A stretch of DNA of 64,000 nucleotides from Anoxybacteroides rupiense (GCF_014196195.1 NZ_JACIDF010000002.1:248001-312000), one strand, 5' to 3'. Shown: positions 9,045 to 17,282, numbered from the stretch's first letter. Numbers and translations: made by a program. The notes: a model not told the origin generated them from the sequence alone.

Positions 9045-10226
9045 TTATTTCAAACTGGTTAGAAAGCTTTGACCGTATTTTGGAAGCTTCACTTGAAAAT
9101 TATCCGCAATGGTAGCCCCAACATCAGCAAATGTGCTCCGCAGCGGCAGTTCCTTTCCGCCATTCATGCTAGGGCTGTACACAAGAAGCGGCACATATTC
9201 GCGCGTATGATCTGTCCCATGGTGCACAGGATCATTGCCATGATCCGCCGTTATCATGAGCAAGTCATCCTCTTTTAAAAGCGGCAATACTTCAGCAAGG
9301 CGCATATCAAACTCTTCCAGCGCATCACCATATCCTTTCGGATCGCGGCGATGTCCATATAAAGCATCGAAATCGACAAGATTTAAAAAGCTTAAACCTG
9401 TAAAATCCATTTTGAGCGTATCGATGAATTTATCCATTCCGTCCATGTTCGATTTCGTGCGCAACGCTTTGGTCACGCCTTCGTTATCATAGATATCGGA
9501 AATTTTGCCAATGGCAATCACATCGTATCCAGCATCTTGCAATTCATTCATAACCGTGCGACCAAATGGTTTTAAGGCATAGTCATGACGATTCGCTGTG
9601 CGCTGGAAGCTGCCCGGATGGCCGATAAATGGACGCGCGATGACACGGCCGACCATATATTTTTCATCCAGTGTCAGCTCACGAGCAATTTTGCAAATAT
9701 GATAAAGCTCATCAAGCGGGACCACTTCTTCATGAGCAGCAATTTGTAAGACGGAGTCGGCCGAAGTATAAACGATGATCGCACCTGTTTCCATATGCTC
9801 TTTTCCCAGTTCTTCAATAATGGCTGTCCCGCTTGCTGGTTTGTTGCCAATGGCCTTCCGTCCTGTCCGTTTTTCAAGCTCCGCAATTAATTCTTCTGGA
9901 AAGCCGTTTGGAAACACTTGAAAGGGCGTATCGATGCGCAACCCCATTAATTCCCAATGACCAGTCATCGTATCTTTTCCAGCCGATGCTTCTTGCATTT
10001 TTGTATAGTACGCCATCGGTTTCTCAGCTTTCGCGATTCCCCGAATTTCTCGAATGTTGCTAAGGCCAAGCTGCGCCATATGCGGCATGTTTAAACCGCC
10101 GCGATGCTCAGCAATATGTCCAAGCGTATCGGCTCCTTTATCATTGTATTTTTCAGCATCAGGCGCTTCTCCAATGCCAACGGAATCCAGCACAATTAAA
10201 AAAACGCGTTTGTATGTATGGCTCAT
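9045..10226 (-). CDS. deoB: Phosphopentomutase
   Basis: Interconverts (deoxy)ribose-1-phosphate and -5-phosphate; alkaline phosphatase superfamily with two metal ions. The first metal motif ([15 protein letters not shown]) and the last ([21 protein letters not shown]) frame the 393-residue protein. Two adjacent ATGs occur (10229 and 10226); the second has AGGAGG at 8 nt and is preferred. The upstream region contains an 18-bp palindrome and a cre-like site, both candidate operators. Called drm in B. subtilis. Confidence 0.95.
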   Translation of the reverse strand: MSHTYKRVFLIVLDSVGIGEAPDAEKYNDKGADTLGHIAEHRGGLNMPHMAQLGLSNIREIRGIAKAEKPMAYYTKMQEASAGKDTMTGHWELMGLRIDTPFQVFPNGFPEELIAELEKRTGRKAIGNKPASGTAIIEELGKEHMETGAIIVYTSADSVLQIAAHEEVVPLDELYHICKIARELTLDEKYMVGRVIARPFIGHPGSFQRTANRHDYALKPFGRTVMNELQDAGYDVIAIGKISDIYDNEGVTKALRTKSNMDGMDKFIDTLKMDFTGLSFLNLVDFDALYGHRRDPKGYGDALEEFDMRLAEVLPLLKEDDLLMITADHGNDPVHHGTDHTREYVPLLVYSPSMNGGKELPLRSTFADVGATIADNFQVKLPKYGQSFLTSLK

Positions 10227-10307
10227 CATTGATTCCTCCTACTTCATCGAGCGTGACGTTCTTGGTAGATCATATCCTAATGATTGCAAAAACCATAAAA
10301 CCCTTAT

Positions 10308-10346
10308 TTGTCAGAAGTCTGACAACTATATTATAAAACGTTTTCA
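10308..10346 (-). promoter_or_regulatory. Candidate operators upstream of deoB: 18-bp palindrome and cre-like box
   Basis: TTGTCAGA-AG-TCTGACAA (10308-10325) is a perfect inverted repeat with a 2-bp centre. It resembles GntR/FCD-type operators, but the cognate regulator is unknown. At 10333-10346 the minus strand reads TGAAAACGTTTTAT, matching the CcpA cre consensus TGWAANCGNTNWCA at 12 of 14 positions. Both lie 80-120 bp upstream of deoB, between it and xerD. Confidence 0.5.
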
Positions 10347-10381
10347 TGCTTATACGCAATAAAAACCGCTGTGAACATTTT

Positions 10382-10415
10382 GGACAAAAAACCACCCGCT
10401 ATGCGCGCGGGTGGT
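10382..10415 (-). terminator. Terminator overlapping the xerD stop
   Basis: A 9-bp perfect stem (ACCACCCGC 10391-10399; GCGGGTGGT 10407-10415) is followed on the minus strand by a T-run. The xerD TAG lies in the loop, so the last xerD codons form the stem. Confidence 0.85.
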
Positions 10416-11295
10416 ATTGTTGATACACATCTTTTAATCTTGTTTTCGTTACATGAGTGTAAATTTGCGTTGTTGAAATGTCGGAATGCCCTAGAAGCTC
10501 TTGAACAGCCCGCAAATCTGCTCCATTTTCCAGCAAATGTGTAGCAAAGGAATGCCGCAGCGTATGCGGAGTTAATTCTTTTTCGATGTTCGCTTCCTTC
10601 GCTAATTTTTTTAAAATTTTCCAAAACCCTTGACGTGTTAAACGATCTCCGTGATGATTTAAAAATAATGCGTCATTCGCGCGCTTTTTTGGCTGAATCA
10701 GCTTCGGTCTTGCCTCTTCGATATATGCTTTTAGCGCCGATAGAGCCATGCGCCCCACCGGCACGATCCGTTCCTTGCTTCCTTTCCCGTAGCATCGAAC
10801 AAACCCCATAGTCAAATGCACATCCGACAGATTCAAGTTCACAAGCTCGCTTACACGCATCCCTGTTGCATACAATAGCTCAAGCATCGCCTTATCGCGC
10901 ATGCCAAAGGGCGTATTCGTCTTTGGTGTTTCTAGTAATGCTTCAACTTCTGCCATCGATAGCACCTTTGGCAGCGTTCGCTCCATTTGCGGTGTCTCGA
11001 TGTGAACAGAAGGATCCTGCTCCGCTATTTTTTCCCGCAAAAGAAATTGGTGAAATGATCGAACAGAGGCAATATGGCGGGCGATCGTTTTGGCAGAGCT
11101 TCCTTGTTCTTTTAAAAACTTTAAAAATTGCAAAATATGAAGCCTAGACACATCGTTCCATGAATGAATTTGTTCCGCATGCGTCAAATAGCGGGCATAT
11201 TTTCTTAAATCACGTTCATATGAAATAATTGTGTTTTGGGCCAAATTCCGTTCGACTGTTAAATAATGAAGAAAATCCTTCAATTCATGTTCCAA
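10399..11295 (-). CDS. xerD: Site-specific tyrosine recombinase XerD
   Basis: Resolves chromosome dimers at dif with its partner XerC; 298 residues, the standard length. It has the N-terminal SAM-like core-binding domain (1-85) and a catalytic domain with the expected residues: R in [10 protein letters not shown] in [11 protein letters not shown], HxxR in [12 protein letters not shown] in LLGHSDIS, and the nucleophile Y in TTQIYTHV near residue 279. Its start lies 6 bp from the yqzK stop, making a two-gene unit. It is a housekeeping gene in conserved context (RipX of B. subtilis), not a phage integrase. Confidence 0.96.
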   Translation of the reverse strand: MEHELKDFLHYLTVERNLAQNTIISYERDLRKYARYLTHAEQIHSWNDVSRLHILQFLKFLKEQGSSAKTIARHIASVRSFHQFLLREKIAEQDPSVHIETPQMERTLPKVLSMAEVEALLETPKTNTPFGMRDKAMLELLYATGMRVSELVNLNLSDVHLTMGFVRCYGKGSKERIVPVGRMALSALKAYIEEARPKLIQPKKRANDALFLNHHGDRLTRQGFWKILKKLAKEANIEKELTPHTLRHSFATHLLENGADLRAVQELLGHSDISTTQIYTHVTKTRLKDVYQQYHPRA

Positions 11296-11301
11296 GGCTC
11301 T

Positions 11302-11514
11302 CTACTCCCCGTCTCTATAAAAAAATATCAACCGTTCTACCCAATCCGTTGATACGCTTTCCGTTGTCGACACCTTTACCGCAGATCCTTGTGGCTCATT
11401 ATAGCGATGGTAATTCTCGTATTCTCGATAAAACCATACAAGACTATAGTAAAACAAAAGTGTGCAGCTCGTAAATAAAACAAATACTTTGATCATTTGC
11501 CATGCCGTTTTCAT
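11302..11514 (-). CDS. yqzK: YqzK-like membrane protein (DUF4227)
   Basis: 70-residue protein with one N-terminal membrane helix (residues about 7-28, VFVLFTSCTLLFYYSLVWFY) and a short charged exterior. The length, position between fur and xerD, and C-terminal VERLIFFYRDGE agree with YqzK of Bacillus. Function unknown. It ends 6 bp before xerD. Confidence 0.8.
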   Translation of the reverse strand: MKTAWQMIKVFVLFTSCTLLFYYSLVWFYREYENYHRYNEPQGSAVKVSTTESVSTDWVERLIFFYRDGE

Positions 11515-11918
11515 CGCATATCCTCCTCATTCGCTCATGCTACTTATTATGAGGATATGCCATTATTTTCTCATTTTATACTATGTATACCCTTGGTGTC
11601 CGATAAAATCGATTCACTCGTTTTCCTTATACTGTATAAATTGTGAATGAACGATATGTGTAAAAACCTATATGCGGCAGAGGAAAAGCGACGGCTTGCC
11701 CCCGTCACGTCGAAGCGTGACCGAACGCCGAACAACCAGACACTTTCAGACAAATTCATTTGTCTGAGAGCCGTGTCGTTCGGCCATCCGACTATATCAG
11801 CGCCCGTTCCTTTTCCATTTCTTCGTCCATTGGAATGCTTTCGTTTTTCCTTATATATAAAATAGACAGGGTGAGAAATCTGTTGGATTCATGATAGATA
11901 TCATTTGATGATGATCAA
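11515..11918. other. Intergenic region with nested palindromes, no gene seen
   Basis: No credible reading frame. It holds a hairpin GTCACG-6-CGTGAC (11704-11721) and a long nested inverted repeat (11727-11784). The arms of the latter are GCCGAAC/GTTCGGC, GACAC/GTGTC and the perfect TCAGACAAAT-TC-ATTTGTCTGA (11746-11767). Confidence 0.6.
11727..11784. repeat. Long nested palindrome
   Basis: Three successive arm pairs (7, 5 and 10 bp) fold 58 bp onto itself with only a 2-nt loop; the left side has 5-nt and 2-nt and the right side a 5-nt unpaired stretch. No T-run follows on either strand, so it is not a typical terminator. Confidence 0.6.
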
Positions 11919-12141
11919 AACCTTCCCCACTGGAAAAGGTTTAGACTGCTGACAAACGCTTTTATCCTGCGTTACGGGTCTCGTTCGTCCGCTCATGAAC
12001 GTTTTGGTTCCATTCGTGTCTTCACTTGGCGGTGTTCCTCGTTTGCCAAGCATGTTCAAGCCAATCTGATAAAAATGGTTGTAGACAAAGTCCGTTTTGA
12101 CTTTGTCTACAACGTGAAACCTTTCCCGCTGGAAAAGGTTT
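11919..12141. repeat. Dispersed repeat, copy 1, flanked by duplicated hairpins
   Basis: The body (about 11945-12116) contains a segment shared with copies at 16581 and 38882 (TGACAAACGCTTT, ACGGGTCTCGTTCG, GAACGTTTTGG) and ends in a perfect hairpin TGTAGACAAAGTC-6-GACTTTGTCTACA (12080-12112). It is bracketed by two nearly identical 24-bp hairpin sequences (AACCTT...GGAAAAGGTTT) at 11919-11942 and 12118-12141. The second lies directly after the fur stop. Confidence 0.7.
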
Positions 12142-12142
12142 G

Positions 12143-12598
12143 TTATTCTTCTTGTTTATCTTTTTCTTGGCAACGATAACAAATCCCGTGAAAGGTGAGA
12201 CGATGATCTTTAATTTTAAATTTCCAGTCCCGCTCGACAATGGCTTCTACTTCCTCTAACAAATCCTCTTGAATCTCCGCTACTGCTCCGCATTCGATAC
12301 ATACTAAATGATGGTGGAAATGCGCGGCTCCTTCTTGACGAAGATCATATCGCGATACACCATCGCCAAAGTTAATTTTATCGACGATTTTCAACTCCGT
12401 TAACAGCTCCAGTGTTCGATAGACTGTTGCTAAACCGATCTCTGGAGATTTTTCTTTAACGAGGAGGTAGACATCTTCCGCACTCAAATGATCTTCTTCA
12501 TGCTCCAAAAGGACGCGGACAGTCGCCTCGCGCTGTGGCGTCAATTTGTATCCAGCGGTATGCAGGAGCTTTTTTATTCGTTCAACCCGTTCTTCCAT
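12143..12598 (-). CDS. fur: Ferric uptake regulator Fur
   Basis: Iron-responsive repressor, 151 residues. It has an N-terminal winged helix (YKLTPQREATVRVLLE, LATVYRTLELL) and a metal-binding C-terminal domain with GAAHFHHHLVCIECG and a second CxxC (GICYRCQ) for the structural zinc. The ATG at 12598 (MEERVERIKKLL) is chosen because GAGGGAGGG lies 7 nt upstream and the family starts here; an upstream in-frame ATG adds eight residues without support. The residues match Fur rather than PerR or Zur by synteny and by the segment DKINFGDGVSRYD. Confidence 0.95.
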   Translation of the reverse strand: MEERVERIKKLLHTAGYKLTPQREATVRVLLEHEEDHLSAEDVYLLVKEKSPEIGLATVYRTLELLTELKIVDKINFGDGVSRYDLRQEGAAHFHHHLVCIECGAVAEIQEDLLEEVEAIVERDWKFKIKDHRLTFHGICYRCQEKDKQEE

Positions 12599-12916
12599 CT
12601 TTATCCCTCCCTCGTCATTCAAATATCATTATAACAAAAGAGAGAGGAAAGTATCAAAATAAAAATCATTATTAGTAAATAAGTAAAATGGTTATTATAT
12701 AAAAATAATTACAAGCTAAAAATTTTCATTGGTCATGAAGATGGCGCTGTTTTGAGCACCTAGATTCGATGCAGTTGGAAAATGGACATATATCTCATCA
12801 AAAAGCGAAATCTCATGTTTTCGATGGTCAAAGACAAGTCAGTGACTTGCTTGACCATTGACTGCTGACATGGGAAGCGAAGGTTGAAGAATCAAGTGAT
12901 GCGTTCCATGCTATTG
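12599..12916. other. Intergenic region between fur and spoIIM
   Basis: No gene seen. The part next to fur is very AT-rich (12655-12715) and probably holds its promoter; a convincing Fur or PerR box could not be fixed by eye. At 12824-12858 there is an imperfect hairpin ATGGTCA..CAAGTC-3-GACTTG..TTGACCAT. Confidence 0.5.
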
Positions 12917-13564
12917 TTATTTGTTATTGATTAGTTGAACGACTTGTTTCATAATGACCGGAGAAATATATGCCTCCAAGCCAGCAGACACAATCAAGGA
13001 AGCACTAATAGCCAACATAATGAGTGTGTAACGGATAATCATCGGAAAAATCGGTTCATGCATCCGCTTCATAAATTGATTCCGCACCATTTTTAATGAG
13101 AAGGAAACTGAGACAGCTCCCATTATAATAAAAGCGGGAACCACAACAAAGTTTTGCGGCATAACTGAAACAAACGATAATAGGAACCCTTGCCACCCCA
13201 TTTGATTAACTAGAAATCCGACCGTAAAGCCGACAACAATTCCTTTTAAAAAGAGCAAAATTAAAATAAGCGGCAATCCAATAATCGAAATACCAAGCAC
13301 CCACATAAACCCAATATACTGTAAATTATGGAAATAGCTTTGTTGAAACATATCGCTCGCACTCGCAAACTGCCCTTTGGATACTTGTCCGAAAAACTGC
13401 ATTAAATAATAATATAAATCTTGTTTTTGATTAAAATTCAAGCTATTGACGACAATCGCTCCAAAAATCACGCCCATGAGAAACAGGACAATAATAAATA
13501 AATAAATCGACGCATGCTCTTTTAAATGCATCGCAATCACTGACTTCAATGGCTGTTTTCTCAT
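12917..13564 (-). CDS. spoIIM: Stage II sporulation protein M
   Basis: Mother-cell membrane protein of the SpoIID/M/P peptidoglycan-degrading engulfment complex. It has 215 residues and five hydrophobic segments (near 20-42, 75-100, 104-125, 132-155 and 180-205), as expected for the family. The start MRKQPLKS at 13564 follows AGGAGG and GGAGAG. The upstream sequence has a sigma-E-like promoter. It is next to fur, as in B. subtilis. Confidence 0.93.
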   Translation of the reverse strand: MRKQPLKSVIAMHLKEHASIYLFIIVLFLMGVIFGAIVVNSLNFNQKQDLYYYLMQFFGQVSKGQFASASDMFQQSYFHNLQYIGFMWVLGISIIGLPLILILLFLKGIVVGFTVGFLVNQMGWQGFLLSFVSVMPQNFVVVPAFIIMGAVSVSFSLKMVRNQFMKRMHEPIFPMIIRYTLIMLAISASLIVSAGLEAYISPVIMKQVVQLINNK

Positions 13565-13596
13565 TGCTCTCCGTCCTCCTATCTGCCTCTTACTAG

Positions 13597-13624
13597 ATTG
13601 TATGAGGAAAGAGCAAATCTATGA
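13597..13624 (-). promoter_or_regulatory. Candidate sigma-E promoter of spoIIM
   Basis: On the minus strand TCATAGA (13618-13624), 13 bp, then CATACAAT (13597-13604). The -10 is a full match to the sigma-E box CATACAnT, and the -35 is a partial match to KMATATT. spoIIM is sigma-E dependent in B. subtilis. Confidence 0.6.
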
Positions 13625-13633
13625 CACCTTGAA

Positions 13634-13673
13634 GAGAAAAGAAAAGAATCGCTTCTATCGAGAAGCGATTCTT
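13634..13673 (-). terminator. Terminator overlapping the end of the EndoQ-like gene
   Basis: Perfect 13-bp stem AAGAATCGCTTCT / AGAAGCGATTCTT (13644-13656, 13661-13673) with a 4-nt loop, then TTTTCTTTTC on the minus strand. The gene's TAG stop is inside the stem and loop. Confidence 0.85.
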
Positions 13674-14818
13674 CCATATTTGCCGCCGCCTCCTGCTGTC
13701 ATGGAAAGCTTTCCGTCTCTAGCAAGCAAAATGAGCTGGGCAAGCTTTTCACCGACGGCCTCTTCCAACTGTAATCCTGTCGCTTCATGAAGAATGTACA
13801 TTTCTGTTTTGAAACGCTCAAGCAGCTTTTTATACGTTTTGTGTCCAATGCCCGGAATAAATTCAAGTGGCACCTGATGTACGTATGGCGGACGTTTGGG
13901 TGGAATCGTGTCCGTTTTTAATTCTTGAAGCCGATCAAATACGCCTTTTACATATCGCTCGTGCCCACAGCTCGGACAGTATTCGTCATAGATTTTCATC
14001 AGTGCCGCACAACGCTCACACGCCGTTTGATGATATTTCCCCAGCTTAGGATTTAGTCCGTAATTAGCGACAATTCCGCGATTTTCTTCCTCTTTGAGCG
14101 CTTTTTTAAGCTCGGCAAACGTTAAGCTCTTCATGCGAATAACTTGATATTCCCGCGCAATCTTCCGCAACGAATGAGCGTCTGAATTCGAAAGATAGGG
14201 ATAGCGATGCAATTCAGCAATCTGATCAGCCATGCTCGAATCAGCACTCAGCCCAAGCTCGATCGCGTCGATCCATTCAGGATCAAACACCTCTTGCAAG
14301 CTTCGTTTCACTCCTTTTCCATACAAGCTTTTAAATGGAGTAAAAACGTGAGCCGGAATAAACAAGCCGTTCAATTGTTGAATCAGCTGCTGCAGTTCTC
14401 TTCCTGTCCCATACATTCGCTGTGAGCTCAACGAAACATTCTTCACTCGTTTTTTTAACCAGTCTGAAAAGAAACGCATGGCGGCGATCGTCGGCAAAAA
14501 AACAAGAACATGAAGCGGTCCTTGGCAGTGTTCGTCGTAAATTTCAATTTCGCTTCCCAGCAGCAAGGTAAGATCTTTCGTTGACACCCCGCCTTCTTCA
14601 TTTTCACGCCAGTCATTTTCAGTCATCGCTCGTTCCAATTCATCAAGGATCTCAGGAACATGGCTATCGATAATGCCAATCATATTCAGTCCTTTAATCC
14701 GCGCCGCTTCATCTATAATATTGGCAAGGGTCAGCGTTCGGGCGCCTGTAATTTTCACTGGTCTGCCAGAAGCTGTCCGTCCTATATGAATATGTAAATC
14801 CACGTAATAATTTTTCAT
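13655..14818 (-). CDS. EndoQ-like PHP-domain endonuclease (full-length YqxK)
   Basis: 387 residues from ATG 14818 (MKNYYVDLHIHIG, GGGAG 9 nt upstream). It has an N-terminal PHP phosphoesterase domain with metal motifs DLHIHIG, the IDSHVPEIL region, GSEIEIYDEHCQGPLHVL, IPAHVFTPF and LSNSDAHSL. A four-cysteine zinc finger (CERC...CPSC, about 288-306) follows, then a helix-hairpin-helix FIPGIGHKTYKKLLERF. This is the domain order of endonuclease Q, which nicks 5' of deaminated bases and abasic sites. It sits 16 bp after nudF. B. subtilis has only a remnant (yqxK). Activity is inferred from the family. Confidence 0.8.
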   Translation of the reverse strand: MKNYYVDLHIHIGRTASGRPVKITGARTLTLANIIDEAARIKGLNMIGIIDSHVPEILDELERAMTENDWRENEEGGVSTKDLTLLLGSEIEIYDEHCQGPLHVLVFLPTIAAMRFFSDWLKKRVKNVSLSSQRMYGTGRELQQLIQQLNGLFIPAHVFTPFKSLYGKGVKRSLQEVFDPEWIDAIELGLSADSSMADQIAELHRYPYLSNSDAHSLRKIAREYQVIRMKSLTFAELKKALKEEENRGIVANYGLNPKLGKYHQTACERCAALMKIYDEYCPSCGHERYVKGVFDRLQELKTDTIPPKRPPYVHQVPLEFIPGIGHKTYKKLLERFKTEMYILHEATGLQLEEAVGEKLAQLILLARDGKLSMTAGGGGKYGRIASR

Positions 14819-14834
14819 GCTTGCAACTCCCGTT

Positions 14835-15386
14835 TTACTTTTGTAATGCATACTGCAGTTGTAAATATTGCAAGGCATAGGCTGTTTTCGCATCATAAAT
14901 TTCTTGTTTTTGTAGCATCGCCAATGCTTCCTCCAACGTCACTTCCAACAGATCGACAAATTCATCATCATCAAGTGGTGCAGCCGATTCTAGTTTTTTT
15001 AATCCTTTCGCCACGTATAAATGAATGATTTCGTCAGCAAACCCAGGCGAGGTGTAAAACGACAACAAATGATGCAGATCTTGGGCAGCATAGCCGGTTT
15101 CTTCCTCCAGCTCACGGCGTGCAGTCATCGCAGGTTCTTCGTTTTTTTCTAATTTTCCTGCAGGAATTTCAACTAACACCCGCTCAAGCGCTTTTCTATA
15201 TTGTCTGACAAGCACTAGCTTTCCTTCATCTGTAATTGGAATAATCGCCACCGCGCCCGGATGCTTGACGATTTCCCGCTTGCTCGTCTTTCCATTTGGC
15301 AGCTCAACATCCTCCACATATACATCAATGACTTTGCCTTTGAAAATTTCTTCTTTGTGAATCGTTTTTTCCATTAGATGATCCAT
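14835..15386 (-). CDS. nudF: ADP-ribose pyrophosphatase (Nudix)
   Basis: Hydrolyses ADP-ribose to AMP and ribose-5-phosphate. The Nudix box is complete: GKLEKNEEPAMTARRELEEETGY (G, E, REL, EE, G positions), near residues 79-101. The N-terminal segment GKVIDVYVEDVELPNGK and the C-terminal AKTAYALQYLQLQ match the family. I start at ATG 15386 (MDHLMEKTI; GGGAGAG about 8-10 nt upstream), giving 183 residues. An upstream in-frame extension is lysine-rich and unsupported. It is co-directional with the EndoQ-like gene. Confidence 0.92.
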   Translation of the reverse strand: MDHLMEKTIHKEEIFKGKVIDVYVEDVELPNGKTSKREIVKHPGAVAIIPITDEGKLVLVRQYRKALERVLVEIPAGKLEKNEEPAMTARRELEEETGYAAQDLHHLLSFYTSPGFADEIIHLYVAKGLKKLESAAPLDDDEFVDLLEVTLEEALAMLQKQEIYDAKTAYALQYLQLQYALQK

Positions 15387-15640
15387 TTCTTTTCTCTCCC
15401 GTCTCTTCATCATATTCTTTTTTATTATACTATATTGAATGATTTTCCACTCCCCTTTTTTTCCAATCATCTAAGCCGTTCAAATGTATTGGATTCATGT
15501 TTTGGATAAAAAGGGGGACGATTTCTTACGTGAAAAAGCCAACGCCAACAGTCTTCCCTTCCCTGCCTGTTTCAGAAAAAGAGATTTTCTCTTTTATGTG
15601 ATAAAATGAAGAAAATACAGATTGCAAGGAGGCATGTGCG

Positions 15641-16561
15641 ATGAAGAAACGGCGGATTGGAACATCGGATTTATATGCCAGCGAAATCGGCCTTGGCTGT
15701 ATGTCGCTCGGAACAGATGAGAAACAAGCCATTCGCCTTATTCATGAAGCTTTAGAGCGAGGCATTAACTATTTGGATACCGCTGATCTTTACGATCGCG
15801 GGTTAAATGAACAATTTGTCGGCAAAGCGCTGAAAGGCAAGCGCGATCAAGTAATCCTTGCGACAAAAGTCGGGAATCGTTGGGAGGAAGGAAAAGAAGG
15901 ATGGTTTTGGGATCCTTCAAAAGCATATATTAAAACAGCTGTAAAAGAAAGCCTGCGCCGTCTGCAAACGGACTACATTGATTTATACCAGCTTCACGGC
16001 GGAACGATCGAGGATCCGATCGATGAGACCATCGCAGCGTTTGAAGAATTAAAAAAAGAAGGGGTTATCCGCTATTACGGCATTTCTTCGATTCGTCCCA
16101 ATGTCATTCGCGAATATGTGAAACGTTCGAATATCGTCAGCGTCATGATGCAATATAGCTTGCTGGATCGCCGTCCAGAGGAGCTTTTCCCGCTTCTAAA
16201 AGAACATCGCATTAGCGTCATCATTCGCGGCCCGGTAGCCAAAGGGCTATTGACTGAACGTCCGCTGGAGGCAGCTAGCGACTCCATCAAACAGCATGGT
16301 TATTTAAGCTATACATACGAAGAACTGCAAACACTGCTGCCAAACTTAAAAAAGCAAACCGCTTTGCACCGCTCCTTCACAGCTACCGCTCTCCAATTTT
16401 GCTTATACGATCCAGCGGTCGCGGTCGTTGTTCCGGGAGCCAGCAGCAGCGAGCAGCTAGCGGAAAACGCAGCAGCGGCTTCTGCCTCAGGATTGACAAA
16501 AGAGGAATACGAATGGCTTCGGGAGCAAACAAAAACGGCAATCTATACAGAACATCGCTAA
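15641..16561 (+). CDS. yqkF: Aldo/keto reductase YqkF
   Basis: NADPH-dependent aldo/keto reductase, 306 residues. The catalytic tetrad is visible: D and Y in NYLDTADLYDRG (about 44-55), K in ILATKVG, H in LYQLHGG. The C-terminal cofactor segment VVVPGASSSEQLAEN is typical. AAGGAGG lies 9 nt before the ATG. It is transcribed away from nudF and stands alone; its end runs into a dispersed repeat. The natural substrate is unknown. Confidence 0.9.
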   Translation: MKKRRIGTSDLYASEIGLGCMSLGTDEKQAIRLIHEALERGINYLDTADLYDRGLNEQFVGKALKGKRDQVILATKVGNRWEEGKEGWFWDPSKAYIKTAVKESLRRLQTDYIDLYQLHGGTIEDPIDETIAAFEELKKEGVIRYYGISSIRPNVIREYVKRSNIVSVMMQYSLLDRRPEELFPLLKEHRISVIIRGPVAKGLLTERPLEAASDSIKQHGYLSYTYEELQTLLPNLKKQTALHRSFTATALQFCLYDPAVAVVVPGASSSEQLAENAAAASASGLTKEEYEWLREQTKTAIYTEHR

Positions 16562-16937
16562 TATAAAATGGAAAGTAGAAGGGTGGTACAACGTCCGTTT
16601 TGACTTTGTCCACCACCACTTTAAGAGATCGATTCATTTCTTTTTTCGTCCTGGACCGTTCTTGAATCTACTGGACAGACAAGGCATTATGTTTTAGCCA
16701 AGAGACGAATCGTTCCGAAACGTTCGCAAAAGTAGGCGAGCGAGGCCCGCGACGCAGAGTGAACGGTTGATCAACAATCTGATCCATGATCCGGCTTCAC
16801 GCTCTGACCGTCCTCAAACAGGCGCCTCTTCCTTTTCAGAGTCCATGCGTGCCATCATCAATGGTCGCCGATATAAAATCCGTTAACATAAATTTTCTAT
16901 GGTGAACATAACAAAAGCCGCTGATGGATTCAGCGGC
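16562..16937. other. Intergenic region holding dispersed repeat copy 2
   Basis: No gene seen. The hairpin at 16582-16617 and the sequence to about 16800 form the second copy of the 12.1-kb repeat, in the opposite orientation. Confidence 0.6.
16581..16800. repeat. Dispersed repeat, copy 2 (inverted)
   Basis: It begins with a decayed hairpin: GGTGGTACAACGTC-6-GACTTTGTCCACCACC. The opposite strand of 16690-16760 reads GTCGCGGGCCTCGCTCG and GCGAACGTTTCGGAACGATT, aligned with TTACGGGTCTCGTTCG and GAACGTTTTGGTTCCATT of copy 1. Divergence is considerable, so boundaries are approximate. Confidence 0.55.
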
Positions 16938-16939
16938 TT
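16909..16939 (-). terminator. Terminator of yqkK
   Basis: Perfect 10-bp stem AAGCCGCTGA / TCAGCGGCTT (16915-16924, 16930-16939) with a 5-nt loop; on the minus strand it is followed by TTGTTATG, a short T-run. It overlaps the yqkK stop. Confidence 0.7.
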
Positions 16940-17177
16940 ATTTAAAACGGCGCCAATCAAGGTTGCTTTCATTTAATAGTTCTTCAAATGTTTTTTGCTT
17001 TTCGCGCTGCCTTTTTTCCTCTCGTCTTTGCGCCTCTTCCTCCTCTTTTTTTCGCTGCTCGACTTCCTCCAACGATTTCTTTTTAGCTCGCAGCTGTTCA
17101 TACAAATCCACATGTAGACGATCTTGCAATGTGATCGCTTCATCCTGTTGCTTCATGGATGATGCTTTTTTCGCCAC
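16938..17177 (-). CDS. yqkK: YqkK-like protein (DUF3886)
   Basis: Small, highly charged, probably coiled-coil protein of unknown function. ITLQDRL is followed by a long Glu/Arg/Lys helix (about residues 30-65) and the conserved end FEELLNESNLDWRRFK. The start is GTG at 17177 (VAKKASSMKQQ), with GGAGGGGG about 10 nt upstream, giving 79 residues. A longer frame to 17267 exists, but its extra 30 residues are encoded by an IS200/IS605-type end relic, so they are not counted. Confidence 0.75.
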   Translation of the reverse strand: MAKKASSMKQQDEAITLQDRLHVDLYEQLRAKKKSLEEVEQRKKEEEEAQRREEKRQREKQKTFEELLNESNLDWRRFK

Positions 17178-17197
17178 TGTTATTCCCCCTCCAACAA

Positions 17198-17248
17198 TTG
17201 AACTACTCCCGCCTTCGCTTGGCTTAGAGGTGGGAGACTGCTTGGTCG
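17198..17248 (-). mobile_element. IS200/IS605-type end hairpin relic (copy A)
   Basis: TTGAACTACTCCCGCCTTCG followed by GCTTAGAGGTGGGAGACTGC forms a hairpin (CTCCCGCCT / AGAGGTGGGAG). It matches the reverse complement of the copies at 47769 and 49076. It lies just upstream of yqkK. Confidence 0.6.
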
Positions 17249-17282
17249 ATAATGTTAAAGGCATCATTTCAACGACCTATGC

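Noticed and set aside
10399-11295. Tyrosine recombinase as a phage or island integrase
   Set aside because: Length, motifs and the fur-yqzK-xerD-deoB context identify the housekeeping XerD.
12655-12715. PerR or Fur box upstream of fur
   Set aside because: The AT-rich stretch has partial matches only; no 15-bp inverted repeat with an acceptable score was found by eye.
16938-17267. 109-residue version of yqkK
   Set aside because: The first 30 codons overlap an IS605-type end, and the family start and ribosome site fit the GTG at 17177.
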